Shown here: piece by piece, positions 34,263-42,266 of the stretch
Position numbering within the stretch: the stretch's first letter is position 1
Layout: each line of letters opens with the position of its first letter
Origin: Paenibacillus xylanexedens
Lineage (GTDB): Bacteria > Bacillota > Bacilli > Paenibacillales > Paenibacillaceae
Length of the DNA: 64,000 nucleotides
Direction: 5' to 3'
NCBI RefSeq assembly: GCF_007680605.1
Contig: NZ_VEIO01000008.1
Location: 152,302-216,301, forward strand
Made by a program: the position numbers and the translations under genes
The notes under the pieces: model-generated
The model's input: the letters and a program-made list of their open reading frames with translations, nothing else
What the model was told of the DNA's origin: nothing
The model's database searches: none

Positions 34263-36005
34263 TTAGTCTTTTGAGTAGTCCCGGATACGTGGTGGAATCA
34301 GGGATACGTCGACTGGCTCGTACGAGATTTGCGGGCCTTCTTTTGACCAACTCGCGATAGTCGTTTTCAGGAACTCTTCATCGTTACGCTCCGTGAATTC
34401 CGGTTTGTAGTGCGCTCCGCGGCTCTCGTTACGCAGCAGTGCGCCAAGTGTCATCGCCTCAGCAAGCTCAAGCATGTTCCACAACTGGCGAGTAAATGCC
34501 GCACCCGGATTGTTCCAGCCGGAATTGTCGTACATGTTGATTTTGCCATAGCGCTCTTTCAGTTCCTTGATTTTGCCAATGGTTGCTTCCAGCTTGTCAT
34601 TGTAGCGAACCACCGTCATGTTGGCTGTCATCCACTCGCCCAGCTCTTTGTGAATCACATAGGCATTTTCCGTACCTTGCATTTTCATGATGCCTTCGTA
34701 TTTGTCTGTTTGACGTTTGGTATAACCATCAAATACGGAAGAAGAGATATCCGCAGAAGACTTCTTAAGTCCTTTGATATATTCAGCCGCTTTTGGTCCT
34801 GCCACCATACCACCATAAATTGCGGATACGAGTGAGTTTGCACCCAAGCGGTTTGCACCGTGATATTGGTATTCACATTCGCCAGCTGCAAACAGCCCTG
34901 GAATGTTTGTCATTTGATTATAATCTACCCACATGCCACCCATGGAATAGTGAACGGCCGGGAAGATTTTCATCGGGATTTTACGAGGATCGTCACCCAT
35001 GAATTTCTCATAGATTTCAATGATTCCGCCCAGTTTGACATCCAGTTCCTTCGGATCTTTGTGAGAGAGGTCGAGATAAACCATGTTCTCGCCGTTTACA
35101 CCAAGTCCCATATCTACACAAACGCTGAAAATTTCACGCGTTGCAATATCACGCGGAACAAGGTTACCGTAGGATGGATATTTTTCCTCAAGGAAATACC
35201 AAGGTTTGCCGTCTTTGTACGTCCAGATCCGTCCACCTTCACCGCGCGCCGATTCGGACATCAGACGCAGCTTGTCATCTCCTGGAATCGCTGTCGGGTG
35301 AATCTGAATGAACTCACCGTTTGCATAATTCACGCCTTGTTGATATACCGCACTTGCCGCAGTACCTGTATTGATAACGGAGTTTGTTGTTTTACCGAAA
35401 ATGATACCCGGGCCACCGCTCGCAAGAATAACCGCTTCGGCCGGGAACGTTTGTACCTTCATCGTTTTCAGATCCTGAGCCACGATACCGCGGCACACGC
35501 CTTCGTCATCAATAACGGCTTGCAGAAACTCCCAGTTCTCATATTTGGTTACGAGACCCGCTGCTTCCCAGCGGCGTACTTGCTCATCGAGTGCGTACAA
35601 CAGCTGTTGACCAGTTGTCGCCCCGGCAAAAGCTGTACGGTGATGCTTCGTTCCTCCGAAACGGCGGAAATCGAGCAATCCTTCCGGTGTACGGTTGAAC
35701 ATAACGCCCATCCGGTCCATCAGGTGGATGATGCCAGGCGCTGCTTCACACATCGCTTTAACGGGCGGTTGATTGGCGAGAAAGTCTCCGCCATAAACCG
35801 TATCGTCAAAGTGTACCCATGGGGAGTCGCCTTCCCCTTTCGTATTTACCGCACCGTTGATACCGCCCTGGGCACATACGGAGTGGGATCTTTTAACAGG
35901 AACCAGTGAAAATAAATGAACATGGACTCCGGCTTCAGCCGATTTGATCGCCGCCATCAATCCCGCGAGACCGCCGCCCACAATAATTACATTCGATGAT
36001 GCCAT
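34263..36005 (-). CDS. sdhA: Succinate dehydrogenase flavoprotein subunit
   Basis: A 580-residue FAD subunit that oxidises succinate to fumarate. The dinucleotide fold IIVGGGLAGLMAAIKSAE opens the protein; RSHSVCAQGGINGA contains the histidine that binds FAD covalently. HPTAIPGDDKLRLMSESARGEGG holds active-site residues, and HYSMGGMWVDYNQMTNIPGLFAAGECEYQYHGANRLG is the capping region. It lies 58 bases after sdhC on the same strand and upstream of sdhB, the usual C-A-B order. It acts on the inner face of the membrane in the TCA cycle and respiratory chain. Confidence 0.98.
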   Translation of the reverse strand: MASSNVIIVGGGLAGLMAAIKSAEAGVHVHLFSLVPVKRSHSVCAQGGINGAVNTKGEGDSPWVHFDDTVYGGDFLANQPPVKAMCEAAPGIIHLMDRMGVMFNRTPEGLLDFRRFGGTKHHRTAFAGATTGQQLLYALDEQVRRWEAAGLVTKYENWEFLQAVIDDEGVCRGIVAQDLKTMKVQTFPAEAVILASGGPGIIFGKTTNSVINTGTAASAVYQQGVNYANGEFIQIHPTAIPGDDKLRLMSESARGEGGRIWTYKDGKPWYFLEEKYPSYGNLVPRDIATREIFSVCVDMGLGVNGENMVYLDLSHKDPKELDVKLGGIIEIYEKFMGDDPRKIPMKIFPAVHYSMGGMWVDYNQMTNIPGLFAAGECEYQYHGANRLGANSLVSAIYGGMVAGPKAAEYIKGLKKSSADISSSVFDGYTKRQTDKYEGIMKMQGTENAYVIHKELGEWMTANMTVVRYNDKLEATIGKIKELKERYGKINMYDNSGWNNPGAAFTRQLWNMLELAEAMTLGALLRNESRGAHYKPEFTERNDEEFLKTTIASWSKEGPQISYEPVDVSLIPPRIRDYSKD

Positions 36006-36063
36006 TGCTAGTTCACTCCCTTAGTAAGTAAGCGTTATTCTTGAAATTTAAAATCAGTAAATG

Positions 36064-36732
36064 TTAGACCAGAACGGATTTTACCGCGTCAATCATTGAA
36101 GTAGCTGTCTGGAAATCTACATTCCGGAAAGCAAACAATGAAGCGATAAACATGATGGATACCAGTGCGAACAAGCTCATGCACACATACGAGGACACGC
36201 GCTGTGCACGAGGTCCCACTGTAATTCCCCAGCTAACGAGGAACGACCAGAGTCCGTTGGCAAAGTGATATGATGCGGCCACAACGCTGATTAGATATAG
36301 AATAAATGTTACCGGATTCATCACGATGTTATGGATAACACCGCCTAACTCTTCGTGAGTTACGTTGCCGAGAGCCACTTGTACGCGAGTCTCCCATACG
36401 TGCCAGATCACAAATACAAACGTGATGACACCACTGATCCGTTGCAACGTATAACGCCAGTTGCGCTCATTGCCGTAGCGACCCACGTTAGGCTTGGCCT
36501 GATAAGCGATGTACAAACCATATACACCGTGATAGAACAGCGGTAGCCAGATCAGAAACGTTTCCAGAACAATAACGAGTGGCAGGCTGTTCAAGAAGGC
36601 AACCGCACCATTAAAAGCTTCTTTGCCGCCTTCAACTGCCGAGAAGTTCGTCACCAGATGCTCTAGAAAAAACAAACTGAGCGGAATGACGCCAAGCAAG
36701 GAGTGCAGCTTTCTCGAGTAAAACCCTTTCAT
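36064..36732 (-). CDS. sdhC: Succinate dehydrogenase cytochrome b558 subunit
   Basis: A 222-residue membrane anchor with five hydrophobic helices of the Bacillus SdhC type, the single-polypeptide di-heme anchor. Candidate heme-ligand histidines sit in RKLHSLLGV, FFLEHLVTNF, FYHGVYGLY, IWHVWETR and ASYHFANGLW. It binds menaquinone and fixes SdhAB to the membrane. ATG 36732 is chosen to match the family start (MKGFYSRKLHS); a longer frame to 36771 overlaps the AAAGGGG site. First gene of the operon; the divergent LysR gene lies beyond a 362-base promoter region. Confidence 0.94.
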   Translation of the reverse strand: MKGFYSRKLHSLLGVIPLSLFFLEHLVTNFSAVEGGKEAFNGAVAFLNSLPLVIVLETFLIWLPLFYHGVYGLYIAYQAKPNVGRYGNERNWRYTLQRISGVITFVFVIWHVWETRVQVALGNVTHEELGGVIHNIVMNPVTFILYLISVVAASYHFANGLWSFLVSWGITVGPRAQRVSSYVCMSLFALVSIMFIASLFAFRNVDFQTATSMIDAVKSVLV

Positions 36733-37094
36733 AAAATGTCGATCCCCTTTCGCTAAATACAACGTTTTCATAAATCCATTCTTATATCATGACACGAATC
36801 CTTCTTACATGGGAAGGTTCGACAAATTGTTCCGTTTTGATCAGGTGTGAACAACTTGTGTCACAATTCATGTTACTCCTTTTTTTCTTATAAGGGAATT
36901 GCAATATAATTATTAAATGTTATAACCTATAGGTATAAGTGATGAAACAAAGGTTTTGTAAGGGTTATCGTATTGCAACGATGCGTTTGTAGCCTAACAT
37001 ATCAATGAAGGTAGCACGTTGAAGTGCCATACAATAAGACAAACAATTAATCAAGGGCAAGAATCACACTCATAATGAAGAGAGGTTAGTGTTC
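36733..37094. promoter_or_regulatory. Divergent promoter region of sdhCAB and a LysR-type gene
   Basis: The best operator candidate is the near-perfect palindrome ttataacctataggtataa at 36920-36938, centred on cctatagg, a typical LysR-box shape. A second element, ttgtgtcacaa, lies near 36857-36867 beside tgtgaacaac. It could bind a redox regulator, but it is not a clean Rex or FNR site. Several AT-rich -10 candidates flank the palindrome, so I do not fix the promoters. Confidence 0.45.
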
Positions 37095-38018
37095 ATGTTC
37101 GAGGAATTAAACGCATTTGCAGCGGTCGTGGAGCAGTCCAGTCTAAACCGTGCTTCCAAGCTACTGAATCTGTCTCAGCCTGCACTCTCTCGTAAAATCT
37201 CCAAGCTGGAGGATGAACTGGGCGTATCCCTCTTTCATCGCCGCGGCAAACGATTGGAATTAACCAGCGTAGGCCAACTCGCCTACACCTTCGCGGTTGA
37301 GCAGAAACAACAGCAACAAAAGTTTCTCACCATGTTATCCCAATACAAGGACGAGGAACAGAGCATTATTATGCTGGGAGCGAGCCTGACGACACTTCAG
37401 ACTACTTTGCCTCCGCTCGTCAACGCTTTTATGGAGAAGCATCCTCATGCAGAATTAAAGCTGTTGACGGGCAAGACCCATGAGATCGTTTCTTTTGTTC
37501 GTGATAAAAAAGCAGATGTGGGCATTGTAGCCTCGTCCATCAGCGAAGCAGGACTCAACTGTGTGCCACTGTTTGACGACCACCTGGAGCTGGTTGTGCC
37601 GCTAACGCACCCACTGGCAGGCAAGGAAGCAGGCATGGAGCATCTGCAGGACCTGCCGATGATTACGTTCTCCAAAGGAACATGGTACCGCAAACTGACA
37701 GACGATCTGTTCCAGCGTTGCACCGTAATGCCTGACATTCGCATGGAGATTGATTCATTCGAAGCCATTATCCGTCTTCTGCCGACCTGTAAAGCCGCTG
37801 CCCTTCTCCCCAAATCTTATCTTCGTCCACAGCTGCTGGCAGATAACGATCTCGTTGCCGTGCATTTACCTCAGTTGAAACAGACCCGAAGAACGACTTG
37901 CATGATCTATGGGGAAAAAGAAAACCTCAGCGAAACCGCCAGACAATGGGTCAGGGAGACTGCTGCATTTTTTACAGCAAAGGCGTCATTGCCCTCACGA
38001 AGGACAACAACGCCTTGA
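37095..38018 (+). CDS. LysR family transcriptional regulator divergent from sdhCAB
   Basis: The DNA-binding domain is LNAFAAVVEQSSLNRASKLL with recognition helix LSQPALSRKISKLEDELG, followed by the effector domain from SIIMLGASLTTLQTTLPPLV. Total length 307. The start is ATG 37095; the GTG two codons before has no better site. The gene is divergent from the sdh operon with a palindromic LysR-type box between, so control of sdh or of itself is the natural guess. It converges with the ktr genes, leaving 28 bases between stop codons. Confidence 0.93.
   Translation: MFEELNAFAAVVEQSSLNRASKLLNLSQPALSRKISKLEDELGVSLFHRRGKRLELTSVGQLAYTFAVEQKQQQQKFLTMLSQYKDEEQSIIMLGASLTTLQTTLPPLVNAFMEKHPHAELKLLTGKTHEIVSFVRDKKADVGIVASSISEAGLNCVPLFDDHLELVVPLTHPLAGKEAGMEHLQDLPMITFSKGTWYRKLTDDLFQRCTVMPDIRMEIDSFEAIIRLLPTCKAAALLPKSYLRPQLLADNDLVAVHLPQLKQTRRTTCMIYGEKENLSETARQWVRETAAFFTAKASLPSRRTTTP
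37978..38016 (-). terminator. Possible terminator between LysR and ktr genes
   Basis: Arms aaggcgt and acgcctt with extra ttg/caa pairs form an imperfect stem that overlaps the 3' end of the LysR coding region. The T-run on the minus strand is short, so the assignment is weak. Confidence 0.35.
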
Positions 38019-38046
38019 TATAATTCAGAAGAAGCAGCTTACCTGC

Positions 38047-38718
38047 TCAGCTCTCTTGACTAATAACCTCTTCCTCAAACCGGTCGATATCATCATTATT
38101 GCCAATAATGACCATAATATCCCCCATTTGCAGGGAATCCATCGCCGTCGGGGCAATAATGACCCCGGCTTCTTTTTGCAGGGCCACAATGCTGCAGTTA
38201 AAGCGTACGCGCGCATTCAGGCTGGAGAGGGTTTTATTGTGCAGACATGCAGGTACCTTCATCTCGACAATGCTGTAATCATTGGACAATTCGATGTAAT
38301 CCAGCAGGTTTGGTGTAACCAATTGGTGAGCGACCCGGATGCCCATATCCCGTTCTGGGTAAACGACACGGTCAATACCCAGCTTATCTAGTGCTCGTCC
38401 GTGAAGAACGGAAATCGCTTTGGCTACAACCGTTTTGACACCCAGCTCTTTGAGCAGAATGGCAGTAAGGATACTCGTCTGAATATCGTCGCCAATGGCA
38501 ACGATGCCGCAGTCAAAATTACGAATGCCGAGGGAGCGTAGCACCTCTTCATCCGTAGCGTCCGCCACGACAGCGTGAGTGACCAGGTCACTCATGTCTT
38601 CGACAAGCTCTTCATTTTTATCAATGCCAAGCACCTCATAGCCTAGTTCCATTAATTCCTGTGCCAGACTGGAGCCAAACCGCCCAAGTCCAATGACCGC
38701 AAACTGCTGTTTTTTCAT
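38047..38718 (-). CDS. Ktr/Trk potassium uptake regulatory subunit (TrkA-N/TrkA-C)
   Basis: A 223-residue cytoplasmic gating subunit. The Rossmann motif FAVIGLGRFGSSLAQEL and the acidic ribose-binding end of strand two (GIDKNEE) mark the RCK_N domain, which binds ATP/ADP or NAD(H). The last 80 residues are the RCK_C (TrkA-C) domain, which in relatives binds cyclic di-AMP. An octameric ring of this subunit opens the partner channel encoded immediately upstream (38752-40134), 33 bases away. It is closest in layout to KtrA/KtrC of Bacillus; which of the two cannot be settled here. Confidence 0.93.
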   Translation of the reverse strand: MKKQQFAVIGLGRFGSSLAQELMELGYEVLGIDKNEELVEDMSDLVTHAVVADATDEEVLRSLGIRNFDCGIVAIGDDIQTSILTAILLKELGVKTVVAKAISVLHGRALDKLGIDRVVYPERDMGIRVAHQLVTPNLLDYIELSNDYSIVEMKVPACLHNKTLSSLNARVRFNCSIVALQKEAGVIIAPTAMDSLQMGDIMVIIGNNDDIDRFEEEVISQES

Positions 38719-38751
38719 CGTTCTTCACGAACCCCTCTATCCTAATAATCA

Positions 38752-40134
38752 CTAACCAATTATCATTTTGCCTTCCGGATACCTGTATAAATCCTTACCC
38801 TTTTTCTGCCCCAGTGCATACGCCAGTGTAATTGGTCCTAGCCGCCCTGCAAACATGGTAAAACAGATCAATAACTTGCCAAATGTGGTGAGTTTAAGCG
38901 TCAAGCCAAGAGAAAGCCCTACGGTACCGAAAGCAGATGTCGTTTCAAATAATATCATTAAAAAATTACTGTCTTCAGTCGTACTCAGTACCATCGTCAC
39001 CGTAATAATGAACAACAGCGCCAGTAGCGTGATGGTGAGTGCCTTGAAAATACGTTCCTGCACAAGCCGATATCGGAAAAAGACGATATCCTCCCGGCCG
39101 CGCATCATGGCAATGACTGCCCCGGCCATAATGAGAAACGTTGTTGTTTTGATGCCGCCTCCGGTTGACCCTGGCGATGCACCGATAAACATCAATATAA
39201 TCATGAAAAATTGCGTGGCCTGCCGCAGTCCGGCGATATCCACCGTATTTGCCCCGGCCGTTCTTGGTGTCACGGATTGGAAGAAAGACCCGAGCAACTT
39301 ACCACCCCAGTTCAGGCCGCCCAGCGTTCGCGGGTTGCTGAACTCAAACACGAAAATGACCAGTGCACCAAACACAATTAACAAAGCCGTCATCAGCAAA
39401 ACGACTTTGGAATGCAACGATAGCTTCTTTGTTTTATGATATTCCACCAAATCGGACAACACCACAAAACCGATCCCGCCCGAAACAATGAGAAACATGG
39501 CGGTAAAATTAACAAGCGGATCATAGACATAGCCCGTCAGACTGCTAAATTGACCAAACATATCAAACCCTGCATTGTTAAACATGGAGATGGCGTGCCA
39601 GTAACCGTAATACATGGCCCGGCCAATTGGCATATCGAATGACCAGCGCAGTGCGAACAGCGTACCGCAAATCCCCTCCAGAATAAGCGAATAAATCACG
39701 ACCTTGCGAATCAGCCTCACAATGCCTTCCATCGTGCTCTGATTCATGGCCTCCTGTAAGATCAATCGCTCCTTAAGCGATATTTTCCGTTTGAACGCAA
39801 TGGCAACCAACGTAGACATCGTCATAAAACCGAGACCGCCGATCTGAATCAGAATGGCGATAATTACCTGACCCAGCACTGAAAAATAGGTTCCAGTATC
39901 CACAACAACGAGCCCTGTCACACATACAGCCGAAGTTGCCGTGAAAAGTGCATCGATAAAGGCCAGGCTGTCCCCACTTCGGCTGGATGCCGGAAGCATC
40001 AACAGCAGTGTACCTAGCATAATAATGCCAGCAAAACCTAACACCAGAATACGGGGCGGCGATAATCGCATCCATTGAACATTTGCTTTCACTTCCGTAT
40101 CATCCACCTCTGCTAAAAAAGAAAATAACTCCAC
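38752..40134 (-). CDS. Ktr/TrkH-type potassium channel subunit
   Basis: A membrane protein with four repeated helix-pore-helix units. The four filter regions can be seen: SAVCVTGLVVV, FNNAGFDMF, TPRTAGANTVD and SAFGTVGLSL, each with the conserved glycine. It conducts K+ (with Na+ coupling in relatives) under control of the subunit encoded next. The start is uncertain: GTG at 40134 has no clear site, and GTG at 40092 follows GAGGTGG at rather long distance; the membrane domain begins after both. A TATACT box near 40213-40208 may be the promoter. Confidence 0.93.
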   Translation of the reverse strand: MELFSFLAEVDDTEVKANVQWMRLSPPRILVLGFAGIIMLGTLLLMLPASSRSGDSLAFIDALFTATSAVCVTGLVVVDTGTYFSVLGQVIIAILIQIGGLGFMTMSTLVAIAFKRKISLKERLILQEAMNQSTMEGIVRLIRKVVIYSLILEGICGTLFALRWSFDMPIGRAMYYGYWHAISMFNNAGFDMFGQFSSLTGYVYDPLVNFTAMFLIVSGGIGFVVLSDLVEYHKTKKLSLHSKVVLLMTALLIVFGALVIFVFEFSNPRTLGGLNWGGKLLGSFFQSVTPRTAGANTVDIAGLRQATQFFMIILMFIGASPGSTGGGIKTTTFLIMAGAVIAMMRGREDIVFFRYRLVQERIFKALTITLLALLFIITVTMVLSTTEDSNFLMILFETTSAFGTVGLSLGLTLKLTTFGKLLICFTMFAGRLGPITLAYALGQKKGKDLYRYPEGKMIIG

Positions 40135-40568
40135 CCTGTGGAGCTCATGTATGATTCATAAAAAACATCATATACTTGGAGTTGATATGCATCCGACTAG
40201 AGTTAGTATACATCTTTTACAGAATGTCTACTCTGGATGTCTGCTCTGTTAGCTTCAGGTTAGCTTTGTTAGCTCTTTCCGTTCTATTCGTTCCCTTGTA
40301 AGACCGGATGCATGCGGATTTTTGCATATTTGCTTCAAAATTATAAGCGCTGCGGCAAATGCACACAAAACGATTTTTGGGTAAATAAGATCGAATTTGT
40401 TCAAAACGGGAAAAACACCTAGACCCGGACAACAAGATCGGATTTTTTCGATCATTTTCATTCGTTTTCATAGATTTACACCTGTTTTCGCCCTGTCATT
40501 GGCATTGGGGACATCCCCTGTGCTATCTTTACATTACGATTTAATTGAAAAAGGAGGAACACCATTCC
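40135..40568. other. Divergent intergenic region upstream of ktr and CPBP genes
   Basis: This 434-base region separates the leftward ktr operon from the rightward CPBP protease gene. A self-complementary ggggacatcccc lies at 40506-40517, shortly before the CPBP gene. I looked for a cyclic di-AMP (ydaO-type) riboswitch before the ktr genes and saw no match to its conserved core. An 84-codon minus-strand frame at 40217-40471 has no ribosome binding site. Confidence 0.4.
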
Positions 40569-42266
40569 ATGAATCCCTTAGGGCAGCCTTTACAGCTTAA
40601 GGCTAACTTCAAGCGTTTGGGGTTGCTTGCGGTGATCGGCCTGATTTTATTTTTTGTCTTTCAGATCTTTCCTGCGACTTCATCACAAACGACAGAAATT
40701 TCGTCAACATCCTTCATTAGCAAGGATCAAGCGATCCAAGCTGCACGTTCATTCGCGGCTTCTGTTGATGACTATACGCTCCAAGGCAATGCCAGTAAAC
40801 CTCTTGTAACGTATCAGACCCACTCGGATATTTACGGTTATATGGCAAAGACGAAACAGCTTGCCACGTACAATAAAAAATGGGAGACAACCTATCCTTA
40901 CGATGTGTACCGCGTACGTTTGCTTGATCAGAACAACGGGGGTTACCTTAACATTGACGTACATATGAAAACAGGCAAGGTAGTCGCGTTCAAGCGGATA
41001 TTGCCTTCCTCCCTGTATACGGCCGTTGAATCAGAGCAAGAACAGGGCATCGGAAGCACTTCAGAGTCGCTTGCAGAAGGCAATATGCCATTGAACGAAA
41101 AAGAAAAACTCGCGGCCGGAGTTTTGAAAGAATTCGGATATGATATCCCGACACTCCAACTGGATACACGAGATGGCGAGCCGGGTCTAAAGTACACGGA
41201 TGCAAGTAAAACGATTGGCAACTCCAAACTGGAATTGAATTTCACTTTTGAAAATGGGGCTGTCCGTTCGTTCGATCCGGAGTTCTCCGTACCGAAATCC
41301 CACACGGATTATGTTAAAGACCAGACCCAACTAGCCAATTGGTTAACTTACGGTGGTTACGCTTTTCTGACGTTTGTTCTTGGTGTGCTTGCCATCATAT
41401 ACAGCATTCTGGCTCGTGCAAATACATCGTTCAAACGAGGCGTGGTATTGTCACTGGTGTACTTTGCAGCTTCTATGATTGGTACACTGAACATGTTGCC
41501 TCTCTTCCAGGCACAGGGGCTTTCAAGCTTCATGTTAGTGTTTCTTATGCTCATTCAGACCGGCATAACCATCGTGATGAGTGCTACGATCTATCTGTCC
41601 CTTGTCGCTGGTGACGGCATGTGGCGCAAAATCGGATTTAATCCATGGCCTCGTGCCAAGGAGCCGGGTTACGGCAAATATGTGTTACAGAGTATGTACA
41701 CCGGTTATCTATGGGCATTTATTCTGCTAGGCGTACAATCCGTTCTGTTCTTTATTCTTGAACGTAGCATCGGCACATGGTCCACCACATCGGCAGATCA
41801 ATCGACATATAACATGACGTATGCCTGGATCTTCCCGATAATGGCGTGGATGGCTGGAATCGGGGAAGAGGCTGTATATCGGCTGTTCGGTATTCGCATG
41901 ATGCAAAAAGTTGTGCGTAACACGTTTATCGCCTGTCTGATCCCTACAATTATTTGGGCACTTGGACACACCTTGTATCCAATCTACCCAGTCATTACAC
42001 GTCCGATTGAACTGACCGTCATCGGATTGCTCTTCAGTCTGATCATGTTGCGTCACGGCTTCATTGCCGTCGTTTTTGCACATGTCATCTTCGATAGTCT
42101 GCTGATGGGACTCAGCTTGATTTTCATGGGAGACGCACTGAATATGGGTGCCGGAATCTTCTGGATTGTGCTACCTGCCATTGTTGGATATGTGGTCTAC
42201 CGTTTCAACCCAAAACAAAAAGAGAAGCCGTATGTCACGACTCCTCATCACGAAGTGCTGCAATAA
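40569..42266 (+). CDS. CPBP family intramembrane metalloprotease
   Basis: A 565-residue membrane protein. One N-terminal helix (LGLLAVIGLILFFVFQIF) is followed by about 220 extracytoplasmic residues resembling PepSY-type domains (SKDQAIQAARSFAASV), then about eight helices. The CPBP/Abi motifs are present: GIGEEAVYRLFG (EExxxR), WALGHTLY and FAHVIFDSLLMG (HxxxD-type). CAAX-like proteases of this family cut within membranes; the substrate is unknown. ATG 40569 follows AAGGAGG by 11 bases; a TTG at 40545 sits before the site. Its 3' end overlaps uvrC by 32 bases on the other strand. Confidence 0.88.
   Translation: MNPLGQPLQLKANFKRLGLLAVIGLILFFVFQIFPATSSQTTEISSTSFISKDQAIQAARSFAASVDDYTLQGNASKPLVTYQTHSDIYGYMAKTKQLATYNKKWETTYPYDVYRVRLLDQNNGGYLNIDVHMKTGKVVAFKRILPSSLYTAVESEQEQGIGSTSESLAEGNMPLNEKEKLAAGVLKEFGYDIPTLQLDTRDGEPGLKYTDASKTIGNSKLELNFTFENGAVRSFDPEFSVPKSHTDYVKDQTQLANWLTYGGYAFLTFVLGVLAIIYSILARANTSFKRGVVLSLVYFAASMIGTLNMLPLFQAQGLSSFMLVFLMLIQTGITIVMSATIYLSLVAGDGMWRKIGFNPWPRAKEPGYGKYVLQSMYTGYLWAFILLGVQSVLFFILERSIGTWSTTSADQSTYNMTYAWIFPIMAWMAGIGEEAVYRLFGIRMMQKVVRNTFIACLIPTIIWALGHTLYPIYPVITRPIELTVIGLLFSLIMLRHGFIAVVFAHVIFDSLLMGLSLIFMGDALNMGAGIFWIVLPAIVGYVVYRFNPKQKEKPYVTTPHHEVLQ

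Noticed and set aside
40135..40568. Cyclic di-AMP (ydaO-type) riboswitch expected before ktr genes
   Set aside because: The conserved core was not found on the minus strand; only a ggggatgtcccc self-complementary word is present.
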